Source of the DNA: a bacterium
GTDB taxonomy: Bacteria > Desulfobacterota > Binatia > DP-6
Reading direction: 5' to 3'
NCBI GenBank assembly: GCA_026129405.1
Contig: JAHCID010000005.1
Span: 270,412 to 334,411, forward strand
DNA length: 64,000 nt
Shown: positions 46,726 through 55,742 of the stretch, one piece after another
Layout of the letters: the number at the start of each line of letters is the position of its first letter
Numbering within the stretch: position 1 is the stretch's first letter
Notes under the pieces: generated by a model
The model's input: the letters and a program-made list of their open reading frames with translations, nothing else
What the model was told of the DNA's origin: nothing
The model's database searches: none
Position numbers and translations under genes: made by a program

Positions 46726-47687
46726 GCGCGCGTCTCCGCGCGGCCGTGGTCGGGGTCGGGTACCTCGGCCGCTTCCACGCCCAGAAGTACCGCGCGAACC
46801 CGCAGGCCGAGCTCGTGGCCGTCGTCGACGCCGACCCGGAGCGCGCGGCGGTCGTCGCCGGCGAGCTCGGCGTCGGGGCGCTCGCCGACCACTGGCAGCT
46901 CGCCGGCCGGGTCGACTGCGCGAGCGTCTCGGTGCCGACGCCGCTCCACCACGACGTCGCACGCGATCTCATGGAGATGGGAATCGACGTGCTGGTGGAG
47001 AAGCCGCTCACCACCACCGTCGAGGCCGGCAAGGCGCTCGTCGAGCTGGCGGTCCGCGGGGGCCGCGTGCTCCAGGTCGGCCACCTCGAGCGCTTCAACC
47101 CGGCGATCCAGGCCATCGTCGGACGCGTCACGCAGCCGCGCTTCCTCGAGTGCCAGCGCCTGGCGCCGTTCAGCGAGCGCGGCACCGACGTCGACGTCGT
47201 GCTCGACCTGATGATCCACGACCTCGACCTGATCCTCTCGATGGTGCAGTCGCCGGTGCGCGCCGTCGACGCCATCGGCGTGCCGGTGCTGACGCCGTCG
47301 GTCGACATCGCGAACGCGCGCATCCGCTTCGCCAACGGCTGCATCGCCAACGTCACGGCCAGCCGCGTCTCGCTGAAACGCGAGCGCAAGCTACGCCTGT
47401 TCCAGGAGGACGCCTACCTGTCCGTCGACTTCGACGAGCGGCGCGTGCGCATGTGCCGGCGCGAGCCGATGCCCGACGGCCAGTTCTCGCTCAGCTTCGA
47501 GGACCTCGAGGTGGCCGAGGGGGACGCGCTACGCCTCGAGATCGACGCCTTCCTGCGCGCGGTGCGCGCCCGCGAGACCCCGCCCGTGTCGGGTTGGGAC
47601 GGCCTGCGGGCGCTGGAGGTCGCCGAGGTGATCCGGGAGAGCGTGGAGATGGAGGTGCGCGCGGCCCAGGCAGCTGCTCCGGGATGA
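46722..47687 (+). CDS. Gfo/Idh/MocA-family oxidoreductase in the lipid A operon
   Basis: 321 aa; AAGGAGG sits inside the end of lpxI and the ATG overlaps its stop. The N-terminal Rossmann fold (AAVVGVGYLGRFHAQKY, VAVVDADPERAAVV) includes VLVEKPLTTTVEAGKALVELA with the catalytic Lys of EKP. The C-terminal alpha/beta domain has VLDLMIHDLDLILSM (family H-D-L). NAD-dependent sugar oxidation or reduction is expected. Position between lpxI and lpxB is conserved in several deltaproteobacteria. One option is a GnnA-like step giving a 3-amino sugar, but no GnnB aminotransferase is adjacent. Substrate is unproven. Confidence 0.88.
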   Translation: MSARLRAAVVGVGYLGRFHAQKYRANPQAELVAVVDADPERAAVVAGELGVGALADHWQLAGRVDCASVSVPTPLHHDVARDLMEMGIDVLVEKPLTTTVEAGKALVELAVRGGRVLQVGHLERFNPAIQAIVGRVTQPRFLECQRLAPFSERGTDVDVVLDLMIHDLDLILSMVQSPVRAVDAIGVPVLTPSVDIANARIRFANGCIANVTASRVSLKRERKLRLFQEDAYLSVDFDERRVRMCRREPMPDGQFSLSFEDLEVAEGDALRLEIDAFLRAVRARETPPVSGWDGLRALEVAEVIRESVEMEVRAAQAAAPG

Positions 47688-48880
47688 CCGTGCCGGCCGA
47701 CGCCACGACCGCGGTGCCGGCGGCGGCCCCGCGCCGGGTGATGCTCGTGGCCGGCGAGGCCTCGGGCGACGTCCACGGGGCCGACTTCCTGCGTGCGCTG
47801 CGCCGCCGTCTGCCCGACGTCGAGGTCTTCGGCGTCGGCGGCGAGGAGCTGCGGGCCGGGGGCATGCAGACGTTCGCCGACGCCGCCGAGGTGGCGACGG
47901 TCGGCGTGATCGAGGGCGCGCGCAGCCTCGGCACCCTGCTGCGGCTCTATCGTCAGCTCGTGCGCCGGCTGCGTGAGGAGCCGCCCGACCTCTGCGTGCT
48001 CATCGATTTCCCGGAGTTCAACCTCCGCCTCGCCGCGCGCGCGAAGGCCGCCGGCGTGCCGGTCCTCTACTACATCGGTCCGCAGGTGTGGGCCTGGCGG
48101 CGGGGGCGGGTGCGCAAGATCGCCCGGCGCGTCGACCGCCTCGCCGTGGTGTTCCCGTTCGAGCCCGACCTCTATGCGGGGCGGGGCGTCGGCGTCGAGT
48201 TCGTCGGCCATCCGCTGCTCGACCGGGTCGCGGTCACGCGCGGGCGCGACGCGACGCTCGCCGCGCACGGTCTCGATCCGCGCCGGCACACGGTGCTCCT
48301 CCTGCCCGGCAGCCGTGCGAAGGAGATCGAGTACATCCTGCCGCCGATGCTGGGCGCGGTGCGCAGCCTGGCGGCGGCGATGCCCGACCTCCAGTTCGCG
48401 CTGGCGCTCGCGCACACGGTGTCGCGCGCGCACCTCGAGGCGACGGTGGCGGCGTCGCACCTGCCCGTGCCGGTACCGGTGATTCCGGGCGACGCCCACA
48501 ATCTCATCGCCGCGGCCGACGTCGCGCTCGTCGCGTCGGGTACCGCGACGCTCGAGTGCGCGCTCCTCGAGCGGCCGATGGTGATCGTCTATCGCCTGTC
48601 GCCGCTCACCTACGGGCTCGCGCGCATGCTGGTGCGGGGCGTGTCGCACGTCGGCATGCCGAACATCGTCGCGGGACGCGAGGTCGTTCCCGAGCTGCTC
48701 CAGGGCCGTGCCACCGGGGCGGCGATCGCGGCGGCGGCGCGCGCCATCCTCGACGATCCGGCGCGCCGGGAGCGTATGATCGCCGACCTGCGCGAGGTGC
48801 GCCGCCGGCTCGGCCGCGGCGGCGCCGCGGATCGGGCGGCGGCGATCGCCTGCGAGATGCTCGGGGTGGGGGCGGCGTGA
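47684..48880 (+). CDS. lpxB: Lipid-A-disaccharide synthase
   Basis: 398 aa from ATG 47684 (ATGA overlap). Joins lipid X to UDP-diacylglucosamine (GT19). Features: VMLVAGEASGDVHGADFLRAL, FGVGGEELRAGGM, DFPEFNLRLA, YYIGPQVWAWRRGRVRKI, AVVFPFEPDLY, FVGHPLLDRV, LLLPGSRAKEIEYILPPML, VASGTATLECALLERPMVIVYRLSPLTY and VGMPNIVAGREVVPELLQ. All are standard LpxB blocks. The stop overlaps msbA. Confidence 0.97.
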   Translation: MTVPADATTAVPAAAPRRVMLVAGEASGDVHGADFLRALRRRLPDVEVFGVGGEELRAGGMQTFADAAEVATVGVIEGARSLGTLLRLYRQLVRRLREEPPDLCVLIDFPEFNLRLAARAKAAGVPVLYYIGPQVWAWRRGRVRKIARRVDRLAVVFPFEPDLYAGRGVGVEFVGHPLLDRVAVTRGRDATLAAHGLDPRRHTVLLLPGSRAKEIEYILPPMLGAVRSLAAAMPDLQFALALAHTVSRAHLEATVAASHLPVPVPVIPGDAHNLIAAADVALVASGTATLECALLERPMVIVYRLSPLTYGLARMLVRGVSHVGMPNIVAGREVVPELLQGRATGAAIAAAARAILDDPARRERMIADLREVRRRLGRGGAADRAAAIACEMLGVGAA

Positions 48881-50646
48881 CGTCGTACCGGCGCCTGCTC
48901 GCCTACCTGCGCCCCTACATCTGGCCGCAGGGCGTGGTGGCCGTGCTCTTCATGCTGGCGTTCAGCGCCACCGAGGGCGCGGCGCCCTTCCTCGTGCGCT
49001 TCACCTTCGACAAGGTCTTCACCGAGCAGAACCCGGACAACCTGAAGATCGCCGTCGCCCTGGCGCTGCTGCTCGGCGTGGTGCGCGGCGTGGTCGGCTT
49101 CGTCGCCTCGTACCTGAACGACTGGATCGGGCAGCGCATCGTCACCGACCTCCGCAACCAGGTGACGACCCACCTCCAGACGCTCGACCTGGCGTTCTTC
49201 AACGGCCAGCGGGCGGGGCAGATCGTCTCGCGCGTCACCGCCGACGTGACGCTGGTGCGCAGCTCGGTCACCGACGCGGTCCGCTCGCTGTTCCAGGACT
49301 CGACGACGCTGATCGTCCTCATCGGGACCGCGATCTACCTCGACTGGTTCCTCGCGCTGCTCGCCATCCTGCTCTTCCCGATCGCCGCCGTGCCGATCAT
49401 CACGTTCTCGCGCCAGCTGCGCCAGAACGCCCGCCGCCAGCAGGAGGCGACGGCCCGGCTCAACGCGATGCTGCACGAGAACATCCAGGGCAACCGGGTG
49501 GTGAAGCTGTTCGACCAGGCGGCGTACGAGGCGGCGCGCTTCCACGCCCAGGACGAGAAGATATTCCAGCTCTACATGCGCAGCAGCCGGCTGCGGTCGC
49601 TGCCGGTCACCGAGGTCCTGGCGGGCTTCGCGATCGCGGGCATCATCTGGTACGGCGGGGCGAGCGTCATCGCGGACCCGGCGCGCAAGGGCAGCTTCTT
49701 CGCGTTCCTCGCGGCGGTCGTGTTCCTCTACGACCCGTTCAAGAAGCTGGTGCGGACGAACTACACGATCCAGCAGGGGCTCGCCGGCGCCGAGCGCGTC
49801 TTCGCGCTGCTCGACACGCGTCCGGCAGTGGCCGACCGTCCGGGCGCGCGCGAGCTCACGACCGTGGGCGAGGGCGTGCGGCTCGAGGACGTGGGGTTCG
49901 CCTACGAGCCCGGACGTCCGGTGCTCGAGCACGTCGACCTCGAGATCCCGCGCGGCCACGTGGTGGCGCTGGTCGGCATGAGCGGCGGCGGCAAGAGCAC
50001 GATCGCCGATCTGATCCCGCGCCTCTACGACGTCACCAGCGGCCGCATCACGATCGACGGGATCGACGTGCGCGACCTCACCTTGACGAGCCTGCGCCGG
50101 CACATCGCGGTGGTCACGCAGTTCACGTTCCTGTTCAACGACACGGTGCGGGCGAACATCGCCTACGGCGACACCAGCGCCGACGCCGCGCGGGTGGAGG
50201 CGGCCGCCCGCGCCGCGAACGCGCACGACTTCATCGCGGCGCTGCCGAAGGGCTACGACACCGCCATCGGCGACCTCGGCGTGCGGCTCTCGGGCGGCCA
50301 GCGCCAGCGCCTCGCCATCGCGCGCGCGCTCCTCGCCAACGCGCCGATCCTGATCCTCGACGAGGCGACGTCGGCCCTCGACACGGAGTCGGAAGGCCTC
50401 GTCCAGGAGGCGCTGGAGCGTCTCATGGCGAACCGCACGAGCGTCGTCGTCGCGCACCGGCTCTCGACGGTGCGGCGCGCGAACCGCATCGTCGTCGTCG
50501 CCAACGGCGGGATCGTCGAGTCGGGCACGCACGACGAGCTGCTGGCGACGGGCCGTGAGTACCGGCGGCTGTACGAGCTCCAGTTCGGCGAGACCGCGGA
50601 GTCGCCGGACGAGCCGGCGTCGCGACTCGGCGGCGGGCGGGGCTGA
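48877..50646 (+). CDS. msbA: Lipid A flippase MsbA-type ABC exporter
   Basis: 589 aa from GTG 48877 (GTGA overlap). A half-transporter that flips core-lipid A across the inner membrane. Six membrane helices (about 20-310; e.g. [21 protein letters not shown]) with the intracellular loop [25 protein letters not shown]. The ATPase domain (about 345-580) has Walker [11 protein letters not shown], signature [16 protein letters not shown], Walker [13 protein letters not shown] and H-loop VVAHRLST. MsbA function is inferred from the surrounding lpx and waa genes. Confidence 0.93.
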   Translation: MTSYRRLLAYLRPYIWPQGVVAVLFMLAFSATEGAAPFLVRFTFDKVFTEQNPDNLKIAVALALLLGVVRGVVGFVASYLNDWIGQRIVTDLRNQVTTHLQTLDLAFFNGQRAGQIVSRVTADVTLVRSSVTDAVRSLFQDSTTLIVLIGTAIYLDWFLALLAILLFPIAAVPIITFSRQLRQNARRQQEATARLNAMLHENIQGNRVVKLFDQAAYEAARFHAQDEKIFQLYMRSSRLRSLPVTEVLAGFAIAGIIWYGGASVIADPARKGSFFAFLAAVVFLYDPFKKLVRTNYTIQQGLAGAERVFALLDTRPAVADRPGARELTTVGEGVRLEDVGFAYEPGRPVLEHVDLEIPRGHVVALVGMSGGGKSTIADLIPRLYDVTSGRITIDGIDVRDLTLTSLRRHIAVVTQFTFLFNDTVRANIAYGDTSADAARVEAAARAANAHDFIAALPKGYDTAIGDLGVRLSGGQRQRLAIARALLANAPILILDEATSALDTESEGLVQEALERLMANRTSVVVAHRLSTVRRANRIVVVANGGIVESGTHDELLATGREYRRLYELQFGETAESPDEPASRLGGGRG

Positions 50647-50648
50647 CC

Positions 50649-51401
50649 ATGGCGACGGCCCGCGACGGCGGGGGCACGGCCCGGCGGGCGGCCGCCCGCG
50701 AGAGCGCGCGCGCCGAGGGCTCGGCCTTTCGCCGCCGGTGGACGTGGCGCGATCGTCTGGTCGTCGCCGTCGGCGGGGCCCTCATCGCCGCCATCCTGCG
50801 CCTGCTCTACCGCACGCTGCGCCTCGAGGTGGCCGATCCGGCGGGCGTGCTCGCTGCGCGCGCGCGCGGAGAGCGCGTCGTCTGGGCGACGTGGCACGAG
50901 GGCATCATCCTGCTGCCGCTCATGGTCTGGAAGGTCGATCCGCGCCTGCGCCCGCGGGTCATGCTCTCCTGGCACCGCGACGGCGAGATTGCGGCGCAGG
51001 CAGTGCGCCGGTTCGGCGTCGAGGTGATCCGCGGCTCGTCGACGCGCGGCTGGCTCGGCGCGCTGCGCGGGCTGCTCGACGCCGACGCACGCGGCGAGGA
51101 CCTCGTCGTCGTGCCCGACGGGCCGCGTGGGCCGCGGCGCGAGGCGAAGGACGGCGTCGTGCAGCTCGCGCGCGCCACCGGCCTGCCGGTGGTGGCGATC
51201 GGCATCGCGGCCAGCGACGGACATCGCTTCGGCACCTGGGATCGGCTGCTCCTGCCGCGGCCGTTCGCGCGCGCCGCGCTCGTCCTCGGCTCGCCGGTGG
51301 CGGTGCCGCGACGGGACGTGGGCGACGCGCTCGGGCGCGTGCAGGCGGCGCTCGCGGCGGCGACCGCGGCGGCGGCGGAGATCGTCGGCAAGGCGGTCTG
51401 A
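50649..51401 (+). CDS. DUF374 lysophospholipid-acyltransferase-like protein
   Basis: 250 aa. DUF374 blocks: VWATWHEGIILLPLMVWK, VMLSWHRDGEIAAQAVRRFGVEVIRGSSTRG, LVVVPDGPRGPRREAKDGVVQLARATGLPVV. The WHRDGE segment sits where acyltransferases have HX4D, and PDGPRGP is the phosphate-binding counterpart. One hydrophobic segment (about 38-56) anchors it. It takes the place of LpxL-type late acyltransferases in the msbA-waaA interval of many deltaproteobacteria, so a role in lipid A secondary acylation is suspected but unproven. Confidence 0.88.
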   Translation: MATARDGGGTARRAAARESARAEGSAFRRRWTWRDRLVVAVGGALIAAILRLLYRTLRLEVADPAGVLAARARGERVVWATWHEGIILLPLMVWKVDPRLRPRVMLSWHRDGEIAAQAVRRFGVEVIRGSSTRGWLGALRGLLDADARGEDLVVVPDGPRGPRREAKDGVVQLARATGLPVVAIGIAASDGHRFGTWDRLLLPRPFARAALVLGSPVAVPRRDVGDALGRVQAALAAATAAAAEIVGKAV

Positions 51402-52709
51402 GTGAGCCTCGTCGAAGCGGCGTATCGCGGCGTCATGGGCGGGGCGGCGCTGGCCGCCGGTGTGGCGGCGGCGGTCCCGGGGCTGCCGGTCGGATGGCGG
51501 GCAGCAGGCGACCGGCTCGGCCGCCTCGACGCCGGCGAGCGCGCCGCCGCGTCCAGCATGCCGGCGCTCTGGATGCACGCCGCGTCGGTGGGAGAGCTGA
51601 CCGCCGTACGCCCGCTCCTCGGCGCGCTGCGCGAGCGCTTCCCCGGACGCCTGGCGGTGGTGACGACGCTGACCCGCACCGGGCTCGCGCTGGCGCGCAC
51701 GCTCCCGGAGGCACACCTCGCCTTCCTCTTTCCCCTCGACGCGCCGGGGCCCGTCGCGCGCGTGCTCGACACCCTGCGCGTCGAGGCCTTCCTCTTCACC
51801 GAGACCGAGATCTGGCCGACGACCCTGGCCGCCCTGGCCGCGCGCCGCATCCCCGCGCTCATGGTGAGCGGCCGGGTGAGCGCGCGCACGGCGGCGCGGG
51901 CGCGTTTCCTGCGGCCGCTGTTCGCGCCGGCGCTCGAGACCGTCACCTGCTGCATGCAGACGCCGGAGGACGCCGCCCGCGTGGTCACGCTCGGCGCCGA
52001 CCCGCGCCGCGTGCAGGTGGCGGGCAGCCTCAAGTTCGAGGTCGCCGGCACGCCGCCGCCGCCGGCCGTCGAGGCGCTGCGCGCGCGGCTTCTCGATCGG
52101 CCCGTCCTCGTCGCGGGCAGCACGCACGAGGGCGAGGAGGAGGTCCTGCTCGACGTCGCCCAGCGGCTCGCGCTCGGCCATCCGGGGCTCGTCCTGGTGC
52201 TGGCCCCGCGGCATCCGGAGCGGCTCGAGCGCGTCGCGGCGCAGGTGCGGGCGCGCGGGCTGGCGCTGCTGCGCTGGAGCCGGCTGGAGTCGGACGCGCT
52301 GCCCGAGGCGGCGGCCGGCGTCGTGCTGCTCGACGAGATGGGCGTGCTGGCGCACGCCTACGCGCTCGGCCGGGTGGCCTTCGTGGGCGGGAGCCTCGTC
52401 CCGGTGGGCGGCCACAACGTGCTCGAGCCGGCCCGGGCGAGCCGTCCGGTCGTCGTCGGGCCGCACACGGCGAACGCCGCGGACGCCGTCGACCGCCTCG
52501 TCGCGGCGGGGGGGGCGATGCGCGCAGCGTCGGCCGACGGCCTCGCGCTCGCGCTCGATCATCTCCTCGGCGATCCCGCCCGCGCGCGCGAGATGGGTCG
52601 GCGCGCGTGGGGCGCGGCGCAGACGGGGCAGGGCGCGCTCGAGCGGCACCTCAAGATCATCGCCGCCCGCCTCGAGTCGGCGACCTTCGCCCGCGCCGCC
52701 TCGGGATGA
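51402..52709 (+). CDS. waaA: 3-deoxy-D-manno-octulosonic acid transferase
   Basis: 435 aa, starting at the base after the DUF374 stop. Adds Kdo to lipid IVA (GT30). Features: LWMHAASVGELTAVRPLLGAL, VVTTLTRTGLALAR, FLFTETEIWPTTLAALAARRIPALMVSGRVS, VAGSLKFEV, LVAGSTHEGEEEVLLDV, VLVLAPRHPERLERVA, and FVGGSLVPVGGHNVLEPARASRPVVVGPHTANAADAV. An N-terminal hydrophobic stretch gives membrane attachment. Number of Kdo residues added cannot be told. Confidence 0.96.
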   Translation: MSLVEAAYRGVMGGAALAAGVAAAVPGLPVGWRAAGDRLGRLDAGERAAASSMPALWMHAASVGELTAVRPLLGALRERFPGRLAVVTTLTRTGLALARTLPEAHLAFLFPLDAPGPVARVLDTLRVEAFLFTETEIWPTTLAALAARRIPALMVSGRVSARTAARARFLRPLFAPALETVTCCMQTPEDAARVVTLGADPRRVQVAGSLKFEVAGTPPPPAVEALRARLLDRPVLVAGSTHEGEEEVLLDVAQRLALGHPGLVLVLAPRHPERLERVAAQVRARGLALLRWSRLESDALPEAAAGVVLLDEMGVLAHAYALGRVAFVGGSLVPVGGHNVLEPARASRPVVVGPHTANAADAVDRLVAAGGAMRAASADGLALALDHLLGDPARAREMGRRAWGAAQTGQGALERHLKIIAARLESATFARAASG

Positions 52710-53773
52710 GCGCCGACGGCGGCCTGCACGACGCCGTCACGGCGGCCTGGACGTCGCCGGCGGTGGCGGCGCGGGTGGCGCGCGCGCTGCTGCTGCCGGC
52801 GGCCGGTGCCTACGCGGCGGTGATCGCCGCCCGCAACGCGGCGTACGATCGTGGCTGGCTGCCGGCGACGCGCGTGCCGGCGCACGTGGTGAGCGTCGGC
52901 AACCTGACCGTCGGCGGCAGCGGCAAGACGCCGCTGACGCTGTGGATCGCCGAGCAGCTGCAGGCGCGCGGCCACCGCGTGGCGATCGTCGCGCGCGGCT
53001 ATCGCAAGCGGCTGCGCGGCGTCGTCGTGGTGTCGGCGGGCCACGGGCCTCTCGTCTCGGCGGCGGACGGCGGCGACGAGGCCGTCATGCTCGCGCATCG
53101 CTTCGCGGGGCCCGTGGTCACGGCGGAGCGGCGCGCCGAGGGCGCCGCGCATGCCTGCACCGCGCTCGGCTGCGACACCATCGTGCTCGACGACGGCTTC
53201 CAGCACCGCGCGCTGCGGCGCGACGTCGACGTCGCGGTCGTGGCCGACGACCCGGCGGCGGCGCACCTCCTGCCCGCGGGCAGCCGGCGCGAGCCGTGGT
53301 CGGCGTTGCAGCGCGCGCAGCTCGTCGTCGCCATGGACGGGGCAGCGGTGCCGGTGCCGGGTCACCCCGTGGTACGCGCCGCCACCCAGCCGCTCGCCCT
53401 CGTGACCGCGCACGCCGACGGCTGGGAGGCCTCGCCCCTGGCGGCGCTCGCCGGCGCCGAGGTGGTCGCGGTCGCGGGCGTGGCCCGCCCCGGCCGCTTC
53501 GTCGCGACGCTCGAGGCCCTCGGCGCGCGCGTCGTCGCCACCCTGGCGTTCCCGGATCACCACGCCTACGGCCCCGCGGATCTGGCCGCGATCGGCGCCG
53601 TCGCCGCGCGCGGGCGCCTGGTGACGACGGAAAAGGATCTGGTGAAGCTGGGCGGCGCGGGGCTTCCCGGGCTGTGCGCGCTGCGCATCGGTGTCGCGGT
53701 CGCGGACCCCGCGGCGCTCCTCGCGCGCCTGGCGCCGTCGGCGTCGGGCTCGGTGGCATTCCCGCCGGTTTGA
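52706..53773 (+). CDS. lpxK: Tetraacyldisaccharide 4-prime-kinase
   Basis: 355 aa from ATG 52706 (ATGA overlap). Phosphorylates the 4-prime position of lipid A precursor. P-loop VGNLTVGGSGKTPLTLWIAEQLQARG, then VAIVARGYRKRLRG, GDEAVMLAHRF, the base motif DTIVLDDGFQHRALRRDVDV, LLPAGSRREPWSAL, and the C-terminal FPDHHAYGPADLAAI and TTEKDLVKL. One N-terminal membrane-associated segment. All family motifs intact. Confidence 0.96.
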   Translation: MSADGGLHDAVTAAWTSPAVAARVARALLLPAAGAYAAVIAARNAAYDRGWLPATRVPAHVVSVGNLTVGGSGKTPLTLWIAEQLQARGHRVAIVARGYRKRLRGVVVVSAGHGPLVSAADGGDEAVMLAHRFAGPVVTAERRAEGAAHACTALGCDTIVLDDGFQHRALRRDVDVAVVADDPAAAHLLPAGSRREPWSALQRAQLVVAMDGAAVPVPGHPVVRAATQPLALVTAHADGWEASPLAALAGAEVVAVAGVARPGRFVATLEALGARVVATLAFPDHHAYGPADLAAIGAVAARGRLVTTEKDLVKLGGAGLPGLCALRIGVAVADPAALLARLAPSASGSVAFPPV

Positions 53774-53789
53774 CGATAGACGGCAGCCC

Positions 53790-53960
53790 ATGGCGATCCA
53801 TCAGGAGCTGCTCGAGATCCTCGCCTGCCCGCAGTGCAAGGGCGAGGTCGTCCTGACGGAGGCGCAGGATGGGCTCGTGTGCGAGGCCTGCAAGCTGCGC
53901 TATCCGATCAAGGACGACATCCCGATCATGCTGATCGATGAGGCCGAGCGCCTCGCCTGA
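53790..53960 (+). CDS. Trm112-like zinc-ribbon protein
   Basis: 56 aa. HQELLEILACPQCKGEVVLTE and GLVCEACKLRYPIKDDIPIMLIDEAERL are the Trm112 (YcaR) signature with two CxxC pairs. In bacteria it is often found right after lpxK, as here, although its role there is unknown. In eukaryotes and archaea it activates methyltransferases. Its 3-prime end overlaps the next gene by 23 nt. Confidence 0.92.
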   Translation: MAIHQELLEILACPQCKGEVVLTEAQDGLVCEACKLRYPIKDDIPIMLIDEAERLA

Positions 53961-55002
53961 GCCGACGCCGGCCGGCCCGAAGCTCCTGGTCGTCCAGACC
54001 AGCTTCCTCGGGGACGTGGTGCTCACGACCCCGCTCCTCACGGCCCTGCGGCAGCGGCTCCGCCCGCGCGAGCTGGTGGTGCTGGTGCGGCGGGACGCGG
54101 CGGCACTGCTCGCCGGCCATCCCGACGTCGATCGCGTGCTGGTGGACGACAAGCACGGCGCCGAGCGCGGGACAGGCGGGCTCTGGCGCGTGGCGCGGCG
54201 CCTGCGTGCGGAAGGGTTCGACCTGGTGGTCTCGCCGCACCGCTCCCTGCGCACGGCGCTCGTGCTCGCGGCCGCCGGCATTCCGCGGCGGGTCGGGTTC
54301 GACGTCGCGCGGGGCGCGTGGCTCTACCACGTGCGCGTGCCGCGCGACCGGCGACAGCACGACGTGCGCCGCAACCTCGCGCTGCTCGCCGCGTTCGGTG
54401 ACGTGCCCGAGCCGCCGCCGCTGCACCTGCCGGTCGACGCCGGGGCGGCGCGGCGCATCGCCGAGCTGCTGCCGCCGGGCGCGGGGCCGCTCGTGGGCCT
54501 GGCGCCGGGCTCGGTGTGGCCGACGAAGCGCTGGACCGTCGACGGCTTCGCCGCGCTCGCGCGCGCGCTCGTCGCCGGGGGCGCGCAGGTCGTGCTCGTC
54601 GGCGGGCCGGACGACGTGGGGCGCTGCGCGGCCGTCGCGACGGCGGCGGGGGCGGGTGTCGTCTCGCTCGCGGGACGCACGGATCTTCCGGGGCTGGTCG
54701 CGCTGGTCGATCGGCTCGCGCTCCTGGTCGCCAACGACAGCGCGCCGATGCACGTGGCGTGCGCGCGCGACGTGCCGGTCGTCGCCGTGTTCTGCGCGAC
54801 CACGCCGGCCCTCGGCTACGGGCCGTGGGGGCGTCGCACGGCGGTGGTCGAGGCCGATCTCGCATGTCGGCCGTGCGCGCGGCACGGCGGCCGACGCTGC
54901 CCGCGCGGCACCGAGGACTGCATGCGCCTCGTGTCGGCGGCGGCGGTGTTGGCGACGGCGCGCGCGCTGCTCGGCGGGCGCATGGCGGGCTCGGCGGCAT
55001 GA
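53938..55002 (+). CDS. waaF: LPS heptosyltransferase II-like glycosyltransferase (GT9)
   Basis: 354 aa from ATG 53938. GT9 two-domain fold. The N-terminal domain opens with LLVVQTSFLGDVVLTTPLLTALRQR. The C-terminal donor domain has LVGLAPGSVWPTKRWTVDGFAALARAL, VLVGGPDD, LVALVDRLALLVANDSAPMHVACARDVPVVAVFCATTPALGYGPWG. A Cys cluster near the end (CRPCARHGGRRCPRGTEDCM) is usual in this subgroup. Expected to add heptose to the inner core. The first gene of the core cluster. Confidence 0.9.
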   Translation: MRPSASPEPTPAGPKLLVVQTSFLGDVVLTTPLLTALRQRLRPRELVVLVRRDAAALLAGHPDVDRVLVDDKHGAERGTGGLWRVARRLRAEGFDLVVSPHRSLRTALVLAAAGIPRRVGFDVARGAWLYHVRVPRDRRQHDVRRNLALLAAFGDVPEPPPLHLPVDAGAARRIAELLPPGAGPLVGLAPGSVWPTKRWTVDGFAALARALVAGGAQVVLVGGPDDVGRCAAVATAAGAGVVSLAGRTDLPGLVALVDRLALLVANDSAPMHVACARDVPVVAVFCATTPALGYGPWGRRTAVVEADLACRPCARHGGRRCPRGTEDCMRLVSAAAVLATARALLGGRMAGSAA

Positions 55003-55742
55003 GCGGGACGCCGCCGCCGGTGTGCGCGGTCGTCCTGGCGCAGGGTGATCACGCGCGGCTCGCGCGCGCCCTGGCGGCCGTCGCCTGGGCGGCGGAGCGG
55101 GTGGTGCTCGACCCGGCCGAGCGCATGGCCGACGCGGATCTGCCGGCGGGCGTCGGGCGCTGCGTCGATCCGGCCGCGATCGCGTCGGTGGCGCGCAGCG
55201 CGTGGGTGCTCCTGCTGTGCGAGAACGAGGTGCCGTCGCCGGCGTTCGTCGCCGCGGTCGTGGCGGCGGTGGACGACGTGCCCGTCGCCTGGGCCGTGCG
55301 CCGCGACCTGCACGGGCTCGGCGTGCAGCTCGCCATGCGCGGCGCACCGGTGCGGCTCGCCCCGCGGCAGGGCGTGCGCGTGTCGCTGCGCATCGGGCTC
55401 CAGCTCGTGCTCGAGCTGCCGGCGCCCCTGCTCGTGCAGCGCATCGGCGCGCCGCTGGTCGTCGACTACGTGCCGACGCTCGACGAGGCCGTGCGCACGC
55501 TCGACGCCGAGTCGACCACCTTCGCGGCGCTGCTGGAGCGCATCGGGCGCCGGCCGCGGCTGCGCGGGCTGCTGGTGAACCCGTGGGTCGCCGCGGGTTG
55601 CGTGCTCGCGGGCCGGGCGGCGACGCGCGTCGGTCTCGGACGGTGGATCCTGGCGGTGCTGCTCGGCTACCGTGTCGTGGTGGCGCACGCGAAGCTGTGG
55701 GAGCGGGGACGCGACCGCGTCCTCGCGGCGGAGGCGGCGTGA
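54999..55742 (+). CDS. Degenerate WaaE-like glycosyltransferase 2 protein
   Basis: 247 aa from ATG 54999 (ATGA overlap). The N-terminus (VCAVVLAQGDHARLARALAAVAWAAERVVLD) aligns in style with WaaE-type GT2 enzymes such as the one fused at 61.4 kb. But where those have a DxD metal site (LDADE) this protein reads LLLCENEVPSP. The nucleotide-binding VDGGSxDDT stretch is missing too. The C-terminal half keeps the family layout (DYVPTLDEAVRTLDAESTTFAALL, NPWVAAGCVLAGRAATRVGLGRWILAVLLGYRVVVAHAKLWE). Probably a non-catalytic paralogue or an enzyme with altered metal use. Confidence 0.65.
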   Translation: MSGTPPPVCAVVLAQGDHARLARALAAVAWAAERVVLDPAERMADADLPAGVGRCVDPAAIASVARSAWVLLLCENEVPSPAFVAAVVAAVDDVPVAWAVRRDLHGLGVQLAMRGAPVRLAPRQGVRVSLRIGLQLVLELPAPLLVQRIGAPLVVDYVPTLDEAVRTLDAESTTFAALLERIGRRPRLRGLLVNPWVAAGCVLAGRAATRVGLGRWILAVLLGYRVVVAHAKLWERGRDRVLAAEAA

